A stretch of DNA of 64,000 nt from Arthrobacter ramosus (lineage in GTDB: Bacteria; Actinomycetota; Actinomycetes; Actinomycetales; Micrococcaceae): positions 3,534,001 to 3,598,000 of the forward strand of contig NZ_BAAAWN010000001.1 of NCBI RefSeq assembly GCF_039535095.1, read 5' to 3'. The translations under genes were made by a program, and so were the position numbers. This document shows, piece after piece, positions 54,413-63,152 of the stretch (position 1 is the stretch's first letter; each line of letters starts with the position of its first letter). A model generated the notes under the pieces. The model ran no database searches and was not told the origin of the DNA. It saw only the letters and a list, made by a program, of their open reading frames with translations.

Positions 54413-54819
54413 CGGTTCTCCTCCAGGTTGTCGGGACCGAAGGCATCTGGCAGCACTTGGTCCATGGTCTTGATGCCCTGCGTTGTCATGAGCTGCATGC
54501 CGGGTGCCCGGAATTCATACAGCAATTGCCTGCACCGGCCACACGGCATGAGGACATTGCCCTTCGAGTCGACGCAATAGAACGCCCGCAATCTTCCGCC
54601 GCCACCCATATGGAGGTCTCCCACCAAGGCGCACTCGGCGCACAGGGTGAGTCCATAGCTGGCGTTCTCGACGTTGCATCCGCTGACGATCCTGCCGTCC
54701 TCGGTGAGGGCGGCGGCCCCCACCGGGAACTTCGAATACGGAGCGTAGGCCTTCCCCATGGCCGCGACCGCGGCGGCCTCGAGGGCCGCCCAGTCCACTT
54801 CGGCATCCGTGAACGCCAC
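54409..54819 (-). CDS. cdd: cytidine deaminase
   Basis: Cdd deaminates cytidine and deoxycytidine to uridine forms. The 136-residue protein has YAPYSKFPVGAAALTEDGRI, CNVENASYGLTLCAECAL with the catalytic Cys-Ala-Glu (about residues 60-68), and the second zinc site MPCGRCRQLLYEF (about 97-109). GTG at 54819 gives the usual length and lies only three bases from the permease stop; a longer frame overlapping the permease is discarded. It overlaps deoA. Confidence 0.94.
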   Translation of the reverse strand: MAFTDAEVDWAALEAAAVAAMGKAYAPYSKFPVGAAALTEDGRIVSGCNVENASYGLTLCAECALVGDLHMGGGGRLRAFYCVDSKGNVLMPCGRCRQLLYEFRAPGMQLMTTQGIKTMDQVLPDAFGPDNLEENR

Positions 54820-54821
54820 GG

Positions 54822-56351
54822 TCAGCCCTTGACGTACGGTATGCCGCTTGCCGCCGGCGGCCGGGACCTGCCCACCAATCCAGCGACGGCGAAGACCGTC
54901 AAGGCGTAAGGCAGCATGGCCATGAACTGGCTCGGCACAGGCGATCCGATGATGGTGATGACGCTCTGGAGGTTGTCCGCGAAGCCGAACAGCAACGCGG
55001 CCAGGAAGGCGCCGATCGGGTTCCAGCGCCCGAAGATCAACGCCGCCAGGGCGATATACCCGCGACCACCGGACATGTCCTTGCTGAAGGCATCCACGGA
55101 TACCAGCGTGAAGAACGAGCCGCCAATGCCCGCGATCGCACCGCCCATGAGCACGTTCCAGAAACGGGTCCGGTTGACGTTGATGCCCACGGTGTCGGCC
55201 GCTTGCGGGTGCTCGCCGACGGCCCGCACGCGCAGTCCCCACTTCGTGTGGAAAAGGCCGAGGTAAACGACGATCACGGCGATGTACATCAAATAGCCCA
55301 CGAGGGACTGGTGGAACAGGATGGGGCCGATGACGGGGATATCGGACAGGAAGGGAATGTCCACCGGAGGTAAGCGCCCCGGCTTGTTGAGTCCATCCGG
55401 GTCAGCCGTCAGCAGCGTGGAAAAGAGGAAGCTCGTCAGGCCACTGATGAGGACGTTGAGCACGACGCCGACGATGATCTGGTTGACGAGGTACTTGATG
55501 CTGACGACGGCCAGGACCAGGGAAACAAGCGTTCCAGCGACGGCCGCCGCGACCAGCCCGGCGTAGACATTGTGCGTCACGGTGGCAACAACGGCTGCGG
55601 AGAATGCTCCCAGCAGGAGCTGCCCTTCAATGGCAATGTTGACCACACCGACGCGTTCGCACAGGACGCCGGAAAGGGATCCGAAGACCAGCGGCACGGC
55701 CAAGGTGACGGATCCCGCGATCAGTCCGGCGAGGGAGATCGACGGCTCATCGCCATTTCCGCCAGCGACGATCCAGACCATGAACCCGATGAGGAACACG
55801 GCGGCGAAGGTACCGCCCACCCAGCGAGGTGCGGCTTTCTTCGCCTGGGTCAGGTACACCGTGTAGCCGGCCAGGGCCAGGAGAATCACTGCAGCGATCC
55901 AGCCGATGGCCGCGGAAGGGAGCGTGATCTTGGAAACCTTTGCCACTCCCAGCGCGGCAAGGCCGAGGACCACGACGGCGGCGACGGTGGATGGAGGCAA
56001 CCAACCCGGCACTGTGCCTGACCCAGATGCGAGGCCTGAACCCGACGTGAGGCTTGAACGACGGCGGACGAACCAGAGGTATCCGAGACCGACGGAAAGC
56101 AGAAGGGCCAGGACGAACGTGACCAACGCCGCAACACTTGAGGCCGCTTCATTGGCCGCCTCGGCAATGCCGAAGCCTGCCGACTTCGAATTGGACATGA
56201 ACCCGAACAGCACGGTTCCCAGGATTGCGAGCAGGGACAGTCCGATGCCGGCCTTCCAGCTCACCAGCTCGGTGGCACCCGTTTTTCCGGGGCTCGCCGG
56301 GGCGTTACCGGCGGGTGTGCCACCGCCGGGCTGAGTTGTCGTGGTGCTCAT
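54822..56351 (-). CDS. nucleoside ABC transporter permease (second subunit)
   Basis: This 509-residue protein is the larger of two permeases of a BMP-type (basic membrane protein) nucleoside ABC importer. It has many hydrophobic segments, with a family core including CERVGVVNIAIEGQLLLGAFSA (about residues 229-250), RVRAVGEHPQAADTVGINVNRTR and GGAIAGIGGSFFTLVS. The first ~170 residues are an extra hydrophobic N-terminal region with several added helices. It overlaps the other permease by four bases and precedes cdd. Confidence 0.92.
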   Translation of the reverse strand: MSTTTTQPGGGTPAGNAPASPGKTGATELVSWKAGIGLSLLAILGTVLFGFMSNSKSAGFGIAEAANEAASSVAALVTFVLALLLSVGLGYLWFVRRRSSLTSGSGLASGSGTVPGWLPPSTVAAVVVLGLAALGVAKVSKITLPSAAIGWIAAVILLALAGYTVYLTQAKKAAPRWVGGTFAAVFLIGFMVWIVAGGNGDEPSISLAGLIAGSVTLAVPLVFGSLSGVLCERVGVVNIAIEGQLLLGAFSAAVVATVTHNVYAGLVAAAVAGTLVSLVLAVVSIKYLVNQIIVGVVLNVLISGLTSFLFSTLLTADPDGLNKPGRLPPVDIPFLSDIPVIGPILFHQSLVGYLMYIAVIVVYLGLFHTKWGLRVRAVGEHPQAADTVGINVNRTRFWNVLMGGAIAGIGGSFFTLVSVDAFSKDMSGGRGYIALAALIFGRWNPIGAFLAALLFGFADNLQSVITIIGSPVPSQFMAMLPYALTVFAVAGLVGRSRPPAASGIPYVKG

Positions 56352-57721
56352 GCTGTTGCAGCTCCGCTCTCGATTTTTCCGGAGGGGATGGTTCCGGAGC
56401 CGGGGCCGCCAGTGGCCTTCTTCTTTTTCCGCGGGTTCAGTCCGAAGATCGCGCGCACCAGTGGCGGTGCCGCAATGAACAGGACGATCAAGGACTGGAT
56501 GACCAAGACGATGTCGATGGGGGTCTGGGTTTCAGCCTGCATCGCGACGCCTCCCGCACGGAACGCGCCGAACAGGAGGCCGGCGAAGAAGGTTCCCCAG
56601 GGCGTCGAACGGCCCAGCAAGGCGACAGTGATGGCATCGAATCCGATGGAAGCCGCGACGCCTCCGGAGAGGTATTTCTCCGTTCCGGATACCTGTGCAA
56701 TGCCGGCCAGGCCTGCAAGCGCACCCGCAATCGCCATCACCAGGATCACGGCGCGGGGAACGTTGATTCCAGCGGTGCGTGCCGCGCTCTGGTTGGCGCC
56801 CACGGCCCGGAATTCAAAGCCGAGCGTGGAGCGCTTCAGGAGCCACCAGACGAAAACCGTTGCCAGCACAGCAAGGAGGAATCCGGCGTGGAGCCTGAAC
56901 TGGGGGCCGAGCAACTCCGGGAACAGTGCCGACTGGTCCAGGAAAGGCGAGATCGGGTTGGTCGAGCCCTTGCGCTGGAAAGCCGGAGTGGTCAGGAGGA
57001 ACAGGAGCAGGAAGTTCGCGATGTAGTTCAGCATGATGGTCACGATGACCTCATGCGCGCCGGTCCGGGCTTTGAGGAGGCCGACGACGCCGCCCCACAC
57101 CGCGCCGCCGACGAATCCGGCAACGATGACAAGCAGCAAGTGAACCAGGAATGGCAAGTGCCAGGTAAAGCCGACGTAGGCGCCGAACAGCGCGCCAAAG
57201 ATGATTTGCCCTTGCGCACCGATATTGAACAGTCCCGCACGGAAGGCCAGGGCCACGCCGAGTCCTGCCAGGATCAGGGGCGTGGAGACCGTCAGGGTTT
57301 CAGTGATCGGGTACAGCTGGGCTGCGGCGTCGGCCCCGGCCCAGTTGAATATCGAGCCTTGGACCAGTGCCACGTAGGGCCTGAAGACCTCGGTGAGCAT
57401 GTCCCCCGGCTGCGCGAAGAAATAGCCTGCTGTTTCGGCCACTTTGGGGTTGGTCACGGCCATCAGGATTCCGCCGAGCACAATCGCGAGGAGCACGGAC
57501 AACACCGACACCATGGCGTTTCCGGTCACGATCTGGCGGAAGACCGAACCACCGGCGGCGTGCGGGATCTGTCCGCCTTGGCGGGTAGCCGGAATTACTG
57601 ACGGGGCCATTGCACCGTCTGCCGTGTCCAGTGCGACATCCAGGACGACCTCGTCGTCCAATGTTTCCGGGCGCTCCGGCTCGACCTCGTTTTCTTGTCG
57701 AGGGGTGTTGGACTCAGACAT
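56348..57721 (-). CDS. nucleoside ABC transporter permease (first subunit)
   Basis: This 457-residue permease has an acidic N-terminus of about 60 residues and about ten hydrophobic segments. BMP-family permease features are visible: ITETLTVSTPLILAGLGVALAFRAGLFNIGAQGQIIFGALFGAYVG (positions ~136-180) and FRAVGANQSAARTAGINVPRA. It overlaps the ATPase by eight bases and the second permease by four, so the whole import complex is translationally coupled. Confidence 0.93.
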   Translation of the reverse strand: MSESNTPRQENEVEPERPETLDDEVVLDVALDTADGAMAPSVIPATRQGGQIPHAAGGSVFRQIVTGNAMVSVLSVLLAIVLGGILMAVTNPKVAETAGYFFAQPGDMLTEVFRPYVALVQGSIFNWAGADAAAQLYPITETLTVSTPLILAGLGVALAFRAGLFNIGAQGQIIFGALFGAYVGFTWHLPFLVHLLLVIVAGFVGGAVWGGVVGLLKARTGAHEVIVTIMLNYIANFLLLFLLTTPAFQRKGSTNPISPFLDQSALFPELLGPQFRLHAGFLLAVLATVFVWWLLKRSTLGFEFRAVGANQSAARTAGINVPRAVILVMAIAGALAGLAGIAQVSGTEKYLSGGVAASIGFDAITVALLGRSTPWGTFFAGLLFGAFRAGGVAMQAETQTPIDIVLVIQSLIVLFIAAPPLVRAIFGLNPRKKKKATGGPGSGTIPSGKIESGAATA

Positions 57722-59264
57722 GTGTTCCTCCCTCGAGGGTCTTGTGCGCAGTCAGTTCTGCCTCATGTTCCGGAACGCCGGCCATCATCAAGCCCAGCAC
57801 GTCACGGGAGGTACCGGCGGGAACGATCCCCACCAGCTTTCCGCGGTAGAGAACGGCGATCCTGTCAGCGAGCTCGAGCACTTCGTCGAGCTCCGTGGAC
57901 ACGATCATCACCGGAGTTCCGTTGTCCCGTTCGGCAATGACCCGCTTGTGCACGAATTCGATGGAACCGACGTCGAGGCCTCGGGTGGGCTGCGATGCGA
58001 TGAAGAGCCTTAATGGCCTGGACAGCTCCCTGGCCAGGACCACCTTTTGCTGGTTGCCTCCGGAGAGCGTACCCACGGCGACATCGATCGACGGCGTCCG
58101 TACATCGAACTCCTCGACCTTCTTCTCCGCGTGGGAAGCGATCAAGGCCGGTTTCATGCCGATGCCTTGGGCAAAAGGCGGCTTGTCGTACAGGTCCAGG
58201 ATCATGTTCTCGGAAATGGAGAACGTTCCCACCAGACCGTCGATCTTGCGGTCCTCAGGGACGAACCCGACGCCGGCGGACAGGACCTGCTTGACGCTCT
58301 TGCCGAGCAGTTCGACGTCGTCGAGGATGATGGACCCGGTGACGTGCTGCTGAACGCCGAGGATGGCTTCCGTGAGTTCCGTCTGGCCGTTGCCTTGGAC
58401 ACCGGCGATGGCGAGCACTTCACCCTTGGCGATGTCGAAGCTCAGCCCGTCCACGACGTGCTGGCCGTTGTGGTCAACAACGGTCAGGTCCCGGACCTTG
58501 AAAGTCGCCTCACCCGGTTGGGCCGGTTTCTTTTCCAGGGTCAGGCTGACCGCCCGGCCCACCATCGCCGAGGCGAGTTCCGTCGGGGACGCCGAGGGAT
58601 CGGCCGAGCCCACTACTTTCCCGCGCCGGATCACCGTGATGATGTCCGAAATTTCCTTGACCTCACGCAGCTTGTGCGAAATGAAGACAATTGATTTTCC
58701 GGCGGCCTTGAGCTGCCGGATGATATCCAGGAGCTCATCGGTTTCCTGCGGAGTGAGAACCGCGGTCGGTTCATCGAGAATCAGGACTTCGGCGTCGCGA
58801 ACGAGTGCCTTGATGATCTCGACCCGTTGCTGCACGCCCACGGGCAGGTCTTCCACGAGGGCATCGGGGTCGACGTGGAATCCGTATTGCTTGGAAATCT
58901 CGGAGATCCTGCGGCGGGTTTCATCCAGGTTCAGGAAACCGGCAGCCTTGGTGGCTTCGTTTCCCAAGGCGACATTTTCGGCGACGGTGAATACCGGAAT
59001 CAGCATGAAGTGTTGGTGGACCATGCCGATCCCTGCCGCCATGGCATCGCCGGGACCCTTGAAGACGACCGGCTTGCCGTCGACCAGGATTTCGCCCTCG
59101 CTGGGATCGTAGAGTCCGTAAAGGACATTCATCAGGGTGGATTTTCCGGCACCGTTTTCGCCCAACAGGCAATGGACTTGGCCGGGTTCAACCACGAGAT
59201 CGATGTGGTCATTGGCTACGAGGGATCCGAAGCGCTTCGTGATCCCTTTCAGTTCGAGTTTCAA
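57714..59264 (-). CDS. nucleoside ABC transporter ATPase (two-domain)
   Basis: This 516-residue ATPase contains two ABC domains in tandem, like sugar and nucleoside importer ATPases (RnsB/YufO type). Domain 1 has Walker A LLGENGAGKSTLMNVLYG (about residues 33-50), signature-like LPVGVQQRVEIIKALV (about 142-157) and Walker B LILDEPTAVLTPQE. Domain 2 has a degenerate Walker A (AGVQGNGQTELTEAILG) and LSGGNQQKVVLARELSRPL with ASQPTRGLDVGS, as usual for this family. It is the first gene after the BMP lipoprotein. Confidence 0.94.
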   Translation of the reverse strand: MKLELKGITKRFGSLVANDHIDLVVEPGQVHCLLGENGAGKSTLMNVLYGLYDPSEGEILVDGKPVVFKGPGDAMAAGIGMVHQHFMLIPVFTVAENVALGNEATKAAGFLNLDETRRRISEISKQYGFHVDPDALVEDLPVGVQQRVEIIKALVRDAEVLILDEPTAVLTPQETDELLDIIRQLKAAGKSIVFISHKLREVKEISDIITVIRRGKVVGSADPSASPTELASAMVGRAVSLTLEKKPAQPGEATFKVRDLTVVDHNGQHVVDGLSFDIAKGEVLAIAGVQGNGQTELTEAILGVQQHVTGSIILDDVELLGKSVKQVLSAGVGFVPEDRKIDGLVGTFSISENMILDLYDKPPFAQGIGMKPALIASHAEKKVEEFDVRTPSIDVAVGTLSGGNQQKVVLARELSRPLRLFIASQPTRGLDVGSIEFVHKRVIAERDNGTPVMIVSTELDEVLELADRIAVLYRGKLVGIVPAGTSRDVLGLMMAGVPEHEAELTAHKTLEGGTHV

Positions 59265-59366
59265 AACTCCAACCCATCTATAAAGGATGGCTCCTCGTCA
59301 TCACCGTGGTCCCAGCATAGTGCTCGGCCAAGGAGTGTCGAAGAGCAAATTGAAGGCAACGCAGAA

Positions 59367-59407
59367 CGCGCTGCCCTTCTGCCAAAACTCGGCTGAAGGG
59401 CAGCGCG
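59367..59407 (-). terminator. hairpin between bmp lipoprotein gene and its transporter genes
   Basis: CGCGCTGCCCTTC and GAAGGGCAGCGCG form a perfect 13-bp stem with a 15-base loop, 20 bases after the lipoprotein stop. It probably acts as a partial terminator or stabiliser, giving more lipoprotein than transporter, as at livK. Confidence 0.65.
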
Positions 59408-59427
59408 ACGCGGTTTAGCCCGGATTA

Positions 59428-60534
59428 TTACTTGGGGCTGGACTTCGATTCGACCTTGACTGCGCCGGAGATGATGTCCTTCTTCAACTGGTCAAGATCG
59501 CTCTTCATGTCAGCCGGCACTGCGGAGTCGAGATCGTGGAACGGGGCAAGCGCCACACCCCCGTTGTCGAGCGTGCCAACGTAGGGGCTGGGGTCGAACT
59601 TGCCGTCCTTGTCGGCTTTGATGACCGTTTCGACGGCGGTCGCCATGGTCTTCTGGACCGAAGTCAGGATGACCGACTTGTAGGCGGGTGCGGTCAGGTA
59701 GCCATCCGAGTCGACCCAGATCAGCTTTGCGTCCGTGCCCTTTGCCTTGGCGTCAAGGATCGCACTTCCTGCGCCTGCTCCGACCGGACCAGCGACGGGA
59801 AGGACGACGTCGGCCCCTTGGTCCAGGAATCCCTGGGTGAGGACCTTGCCCTTGTCGACCTGCTTGAAGTCGCCGACGAACGTTCCGTCCTGCTTGTCCT
59901 TGTCCCAGCCAAGAAGCTGGACGGACTTGCCCTTCTTCTGGTTGTAGTACTTCACGCCGTCAGAGAAGCCGTCCATGAAGATGCTCACGGTGGGGATGTT
60001 GAGACCACCGAAGGTCGCAACCTTGCCGGTCTTGGAAGTGCCGGCGGCGAGGTACCCGGCCAGGAACGCGGCCTGGGCAGTGTTATAGACAATCGGCTTG
60101 ACGTTCTTCGGGAAGGTGGGGTCCGAGTAGTCGATGATGGCGAAGTGGCTGTTCGGGTTCGCCGTCGCTATGTTCTTCGTGGCGTCGCCCAGCAGGAAGC
60201 CGACCGTAACCGTCAGCTTGCAGCCTTGCTGGACCATGGAACGAAGGTTGGGGTCGTAGTCCGTGTCGGCCTTGGACTGGACGTGCTTCTCCTGGATGTT
60301 CAGGTCCTTGGCTGCCGCCTGGAGGCCTTCATAGCCTGACTGGTTGAACGACTTGTCATCGAAGCCGCCGGAGTCGGACACCATGCATGCGGTGTAGTCC
60401 GACTTGGTGGCGCTGCCCGAGCTCGAAGCAGACGGTGCGCTACCGCAGCCTGCCAGCAAAAGTGCAGCGGCGCCCGCAGTTGCGACGCCTGCAAATGAAC
60501 CGCGCTTTAGTGTGGCACGCAGTGATTGCTTCAA
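59428..60534 (-). CDS. BMP-family nucleoside-binding lipoprotein
   Basis: This 368-residue receptor belongs to the BMP/PnrA family, which binds purine and other nucleosides. It has a lipoprotein signal (RGSFAGVATAGAAALLLAG, lipobox Cys in LLAGCGS), then ACMVSDSGGFDDKSFNQSGYEG (about residues 50-71, the family hallmark). GFLLGDATKNIATANPNSHFAI and GGLNIPTVSIFMDGF follow. TTG at 60534 is chosen because GGAGG sits five bases upstream and no better start fits. The downstream genes confirm a nucleoside importer. Confidence 0.93.
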   Translation of the reverse strand: MKQSLRATLKRGSFAGVATAGAAALLLAGCGSAPSASSSGSATKSDYTACMVSDSGGFDDKSFNQSGYEGLQAAAKDLNIQEKHVQSKADTDYDPNLRSMVQQGCKLTVTVGFLLGDATKNIATANPNSHFAIIDYSDPTFPKNVKPIVYNTAQAAFLAGYLAAGTSKTGKVATFGGLNIPTVSIFMDGFSDGVKYYNQKKGKSVQLLGWDKDKQDGTFVGDFKQVDKGKVLTQGFLDQGADVVLPVAGPVGAGAGSAILDAKAKGTDAKLIWVDSDGYLTAPAYKSVILTSVQKTMATAVETVIKADKDGKFDPSPYVGTLDNGGVALAPFHDLDSAVPADMKSDLDQLKKDIISGAVKVESKSSPK

Positions 60535-60696
60535 TTTTCCTCCAGGAAGAAAGTGATTGATGCTACGACAGTTGGTCAATGAGTGTCCGTTTCGAAAACT
60601 CGAGTCTGAAATTCTGTTTTCACTGATGCTTCGCAGCACTGCGCCAGGGGCGCACTGATGGCACAACTTTAGTGGGATTGAACACACCCGGGTAAC

Positions 60697-60734
60697 ACAA
60701 AAGCCCAACAACCCGAAGATTGTTGAGCTTTTGT
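60697..60734 (-). terminator. terminator of the ohr-oxidoreductase operon
   Basis: ACAAAAGCCCAACAA pairs with TTGTTGAGCTTTTGT with one mismatch around an 8-base loop, about 80 bases past the oxidoreductase stop. On the minus strand a T-rich stretch follows. Confidence 0.75.
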
Positions 60735-60814
60735 TACCAAGCAGTAGTGGAACTCCCAGCCAACGGTCCTAGGATGCCCGCCCGCCGGGGCCGGTACTCA
60801 GTGCAGGATCATAC

Positions 60815-61830
60815 TCAGTGCAGGCGGACCAACATCTTGCCGGTGTTAGCTCCATCCAGGAGATCGATGAAGGCCTGCGGCGCGTTTTCCAGCCCGTCGA
60901 GGATCGTCTCGTCGTAGCGGACCGTTCCGTCCGCCAGCCATCCGGCCATCTTCTCGGCGAACTCAGCGGCGTGCTGGCGCTGGCCGCTTACGAGGAAGCC
61001 ACGGATGGTCAGTTGTTTTCCGATCGCCAAGGCCAGGTTCCGCGGGCCGGGTGTGGGCTCTGTGGAGTTGTACTGGGAAATGGCACCGCACATTGCCACG
61101 CGGCCACCCACTGTGAGGACTGCGAGGGCAGCCTCGAGGTGTTCGCCGCCGACGTTGTCAAAGTAGACGTCGATGCCGCGCTCCCCCGCCGCCTCACGGA
61201 GTTGCTTCGCCACCGGACCGTCGTGGTAGTCGAAGGCCGCGTCGAAGCCGAGTTCCAGCAAGCGCGCCACCTTCTCCGGGGAACCGGCGCTGCCGATCAC
61301 CTTGGAGGCGCCCATGGCCTTGGCGACCTGGCCGACAATCGAACCCACTGCGCCTGCGGCACCGGAAACGAAGACGACGTCCCCGGCTTTGAACTCGGCC
61401 ACCTTGAGCAGCCCGGCATACGCTGTCAGGCCCGTCATGCCGAGCGCACCGAGGAACGCCGACGTCGGCGCCAGGCCGGCCGGAACCGGCGTCGCCTTTG
61501 CCGCATCCACCACGGAATATTCGCGCCAGCCGAACTGGTGCACGACGACGTCACCCACCTTGAGCGCCTCGGAACGGGACGCGATCACCTCACCCACCGC
61601 ACCGCCGTCGAGCGCTGCGTCGAGCCGGAAAGGTGCCGAATAGGACTTCACGTCATTCATGCGGCCGCGCATGTAGGGATCGACCGACATGAACTCGTTG
61701 CGGACCAGGATCTGGCCCTCCTGCAGCTCCGGCAGCTCGGTCTCGGCCAGCCGGAAGTTCTCCTGGACAGGGCGTCCCTGCGGGCGGGATGTCAGCTGGA
61801 TTTCGCGGGTGCTCTTGGGAACAGCGGCGC

Positions 61831-61834
<4 letters not shown>
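60815..61834 (-). CDS. NADP-dependent medium-chain oxidoreductase (CurA/LTB4DH-like)
   Basis: This 339-residue zinc-free MDR enzyme reduces alpha,beta-unsaturated carbonyls such as leukotriene- or curcumin-like substrates. Visible features are an N-terminal catalytic fold (MSVDPYMRGRMNDVKSY), the NADP-binding FVSGAAGAVGSIVGQVAKAMG (about residues 150-170) and GIDVYFDNVGGEHLEAAL (about 218-235). It overlaps ohr by four bases. With ohrR and ohr it probably removes reactive aldehydes and ketones made by lipid peroxidation. Confidence 0.92.
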
Positions 61835-62262
<428 letters not shown>

Positions 62263-62308
62263 TGTGGTTCCTTTTCCTTTGATGGGATGGACGTGTTGGG
62301 ATGGACGA

Positions 62309-62749
62309 TCAGATGGCTGAATGGAGGGCGGCGGTGAGCCGGCCCAGGGTGTCGTGAAGCTGCGCAAGCTCGGCTGCGCTCAAGCCGGCGGCGTCGGCGA
62401 GGCGTTGCGGAACAGCCCCCGCCCGGGCACTGAGGGCCCGCCCGGCGTCGCTCAGGTGGATCTCGACGCGACGCTCGTCCTCGGCTGAACGCCGGCGCTC
62501 CACGAAGCCCAACGCTTCAAGCCTCTTGAGCAGCGGCGACAGGGTGCCCGAATCGAGTCCCAGCTCAGTCCCCAGTTCCCGGACGCTTCGCGGCTCGTTT
62601 TCCCAGAGCACCAGCATCACGAGGTATTGCGGATACGTCAGTCCAAGCTCCTCCAGCACCGGCCGGTAGACCGCCGTCGCCGCCTTCGAGGCGGAATACA
62701 GCGCGAAACAGACCTGGCGGTCGAGGCGTGGGGCTTCACTCATAGCCAT
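62309..62749 (-). CDS. ohrR: OhrR, MarR-family peroxide-sensing repressor
   Basis: This 146-residue MarR-type regulator has LDRQVCFALYSASKAATAVY, with the conserved N-terminal sensing Cys at about residue 14. A winged-helix domain follows (YPQYLVMLVLWENEPRSVRELG, then SGTLSPLLKRLEALGFVERRRS). Oxidation of the Cys by organic peroxides releases it from DNA. ATG at 62749 or 62743 could be the start. A perfect OhrR-like palindrome lies 11 bases upstream, and ohr lies downstream, so it should repress its own operon. Confidence 0.94.
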   Translation of the reverse strand: MAMSEAPRLDRQVCFALYSASKAATAVYRPVLEELGLTYPQYLVMLVLWENEPRSVRELGTELGLDSGTLSPLLKRLEALGFVERRRSAEDERRVEIHLSDAGRALSARAGAVPQRLADAAGLSAAELAQLHDTLGRLTAALHSAI

Positions 62750-62759
62750 AACGATAGCT

Positions 62760-62774
62760 CACAATTAAATTGTG
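62760..62774. promoter_or_regulatory. OhrR operator
   Basis: CACAATTAAATTGTG is a perfect 15-base palindrome upstream of ohrR, close to the known OhrR box TACAATT-AATTGTA. A related half-site (caattgg) follows at 62781. It probably overlaps the operon promoter. Confidence 0.85.
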
Positions 62775-62794
62775 CACAACTCAATTGGCTCCAA

Positions 62795-63010
62795 CAACGC
62801 CCGCTCACAAACAAGCCCACCCCCCGCAACGCCCGCTCACAAACAAGCCCACCCCCCGCAACGCCCGCTCACAAACAAGCCCACCCCCCGCAACGCCCGC
62901 TCACAAACAAGCCCACCCCCCGCAACGCCCGCTCACAAACAACCCCACCCCCCGCAACGCCCGCTCACAAACAAGCCCACCCCCCGCAACGCCCGCTCAC
63001 AAACAAGCCC
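62795..63010. repeat. 32-bp-period tandem array 3
   Basis: Seven copies of caacgcccgctcacaaacaa plus a cytosine-rich spacer start at 62795, 62827, 62859, 62891, 62923, 62955 and 62987, an exact 32-base period. The copies are nearly identical; copy 5 differs by one base. On the minus strand the core reads GTGAGCGGGCGT. It lies just upstream of the ohrR promoter region. Confidence 0.92.
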
Positions 63011-63018
63011 ACACGACG

Positions 63019-63051
63019 GGATCCTCCTGCAGATGATCTGCAGAAGGATCC
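63019..63051. repeat. hairpin between arrays 3 and 4
   Basis: A 33-base near-perfect palindrome (16-base arms from 63019 and to 63051, one mismatch, containing ggatcc and ctgcag sites) separates two oppositely oriented repeat arrays. It is the axis of a larger inverted-repeat region. Confidence 0.65.
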
Positions 63052-63069
63052 GCAGCCTTTCGACCAAAA

Positions 63070-63146
63070 GTGAGCGAGCGTCCTTCGTCGGACCCATATT
63101 GGTGAGCGAGCGTCCGCCGCCGGACCCACATTAGTGAGCGAGCGTC
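63070..63146. repeat. 32-bp-period tandem array 4
   Basis: GTGAGCGAGCGTC cores start at 63070, 63102 and 63134, a 32-base period, with spacers based on cttcgtcggacccata. It faces array 3 head to head, with the hairpin at 63019-63051 between them. It ends just before the stop of the amidohydrolase gene. Confidence 0.88.
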
Positions 63147-63152
63147 GCAGTT

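Noticed and set aside
62627..63134. Reading frames encoding repeated THKQAHPPQRPLTNK-type peptides across arrays 3 and 4
   Set aside because: They are translations of the 32-bp repeat; they lack a ribosome binding site and run in several frames.
62795..63146. CRISPR array
   Set aside because: Spacers within an array are nearly identical, the conserved core is only ~13 bases, and no cas genes are present.
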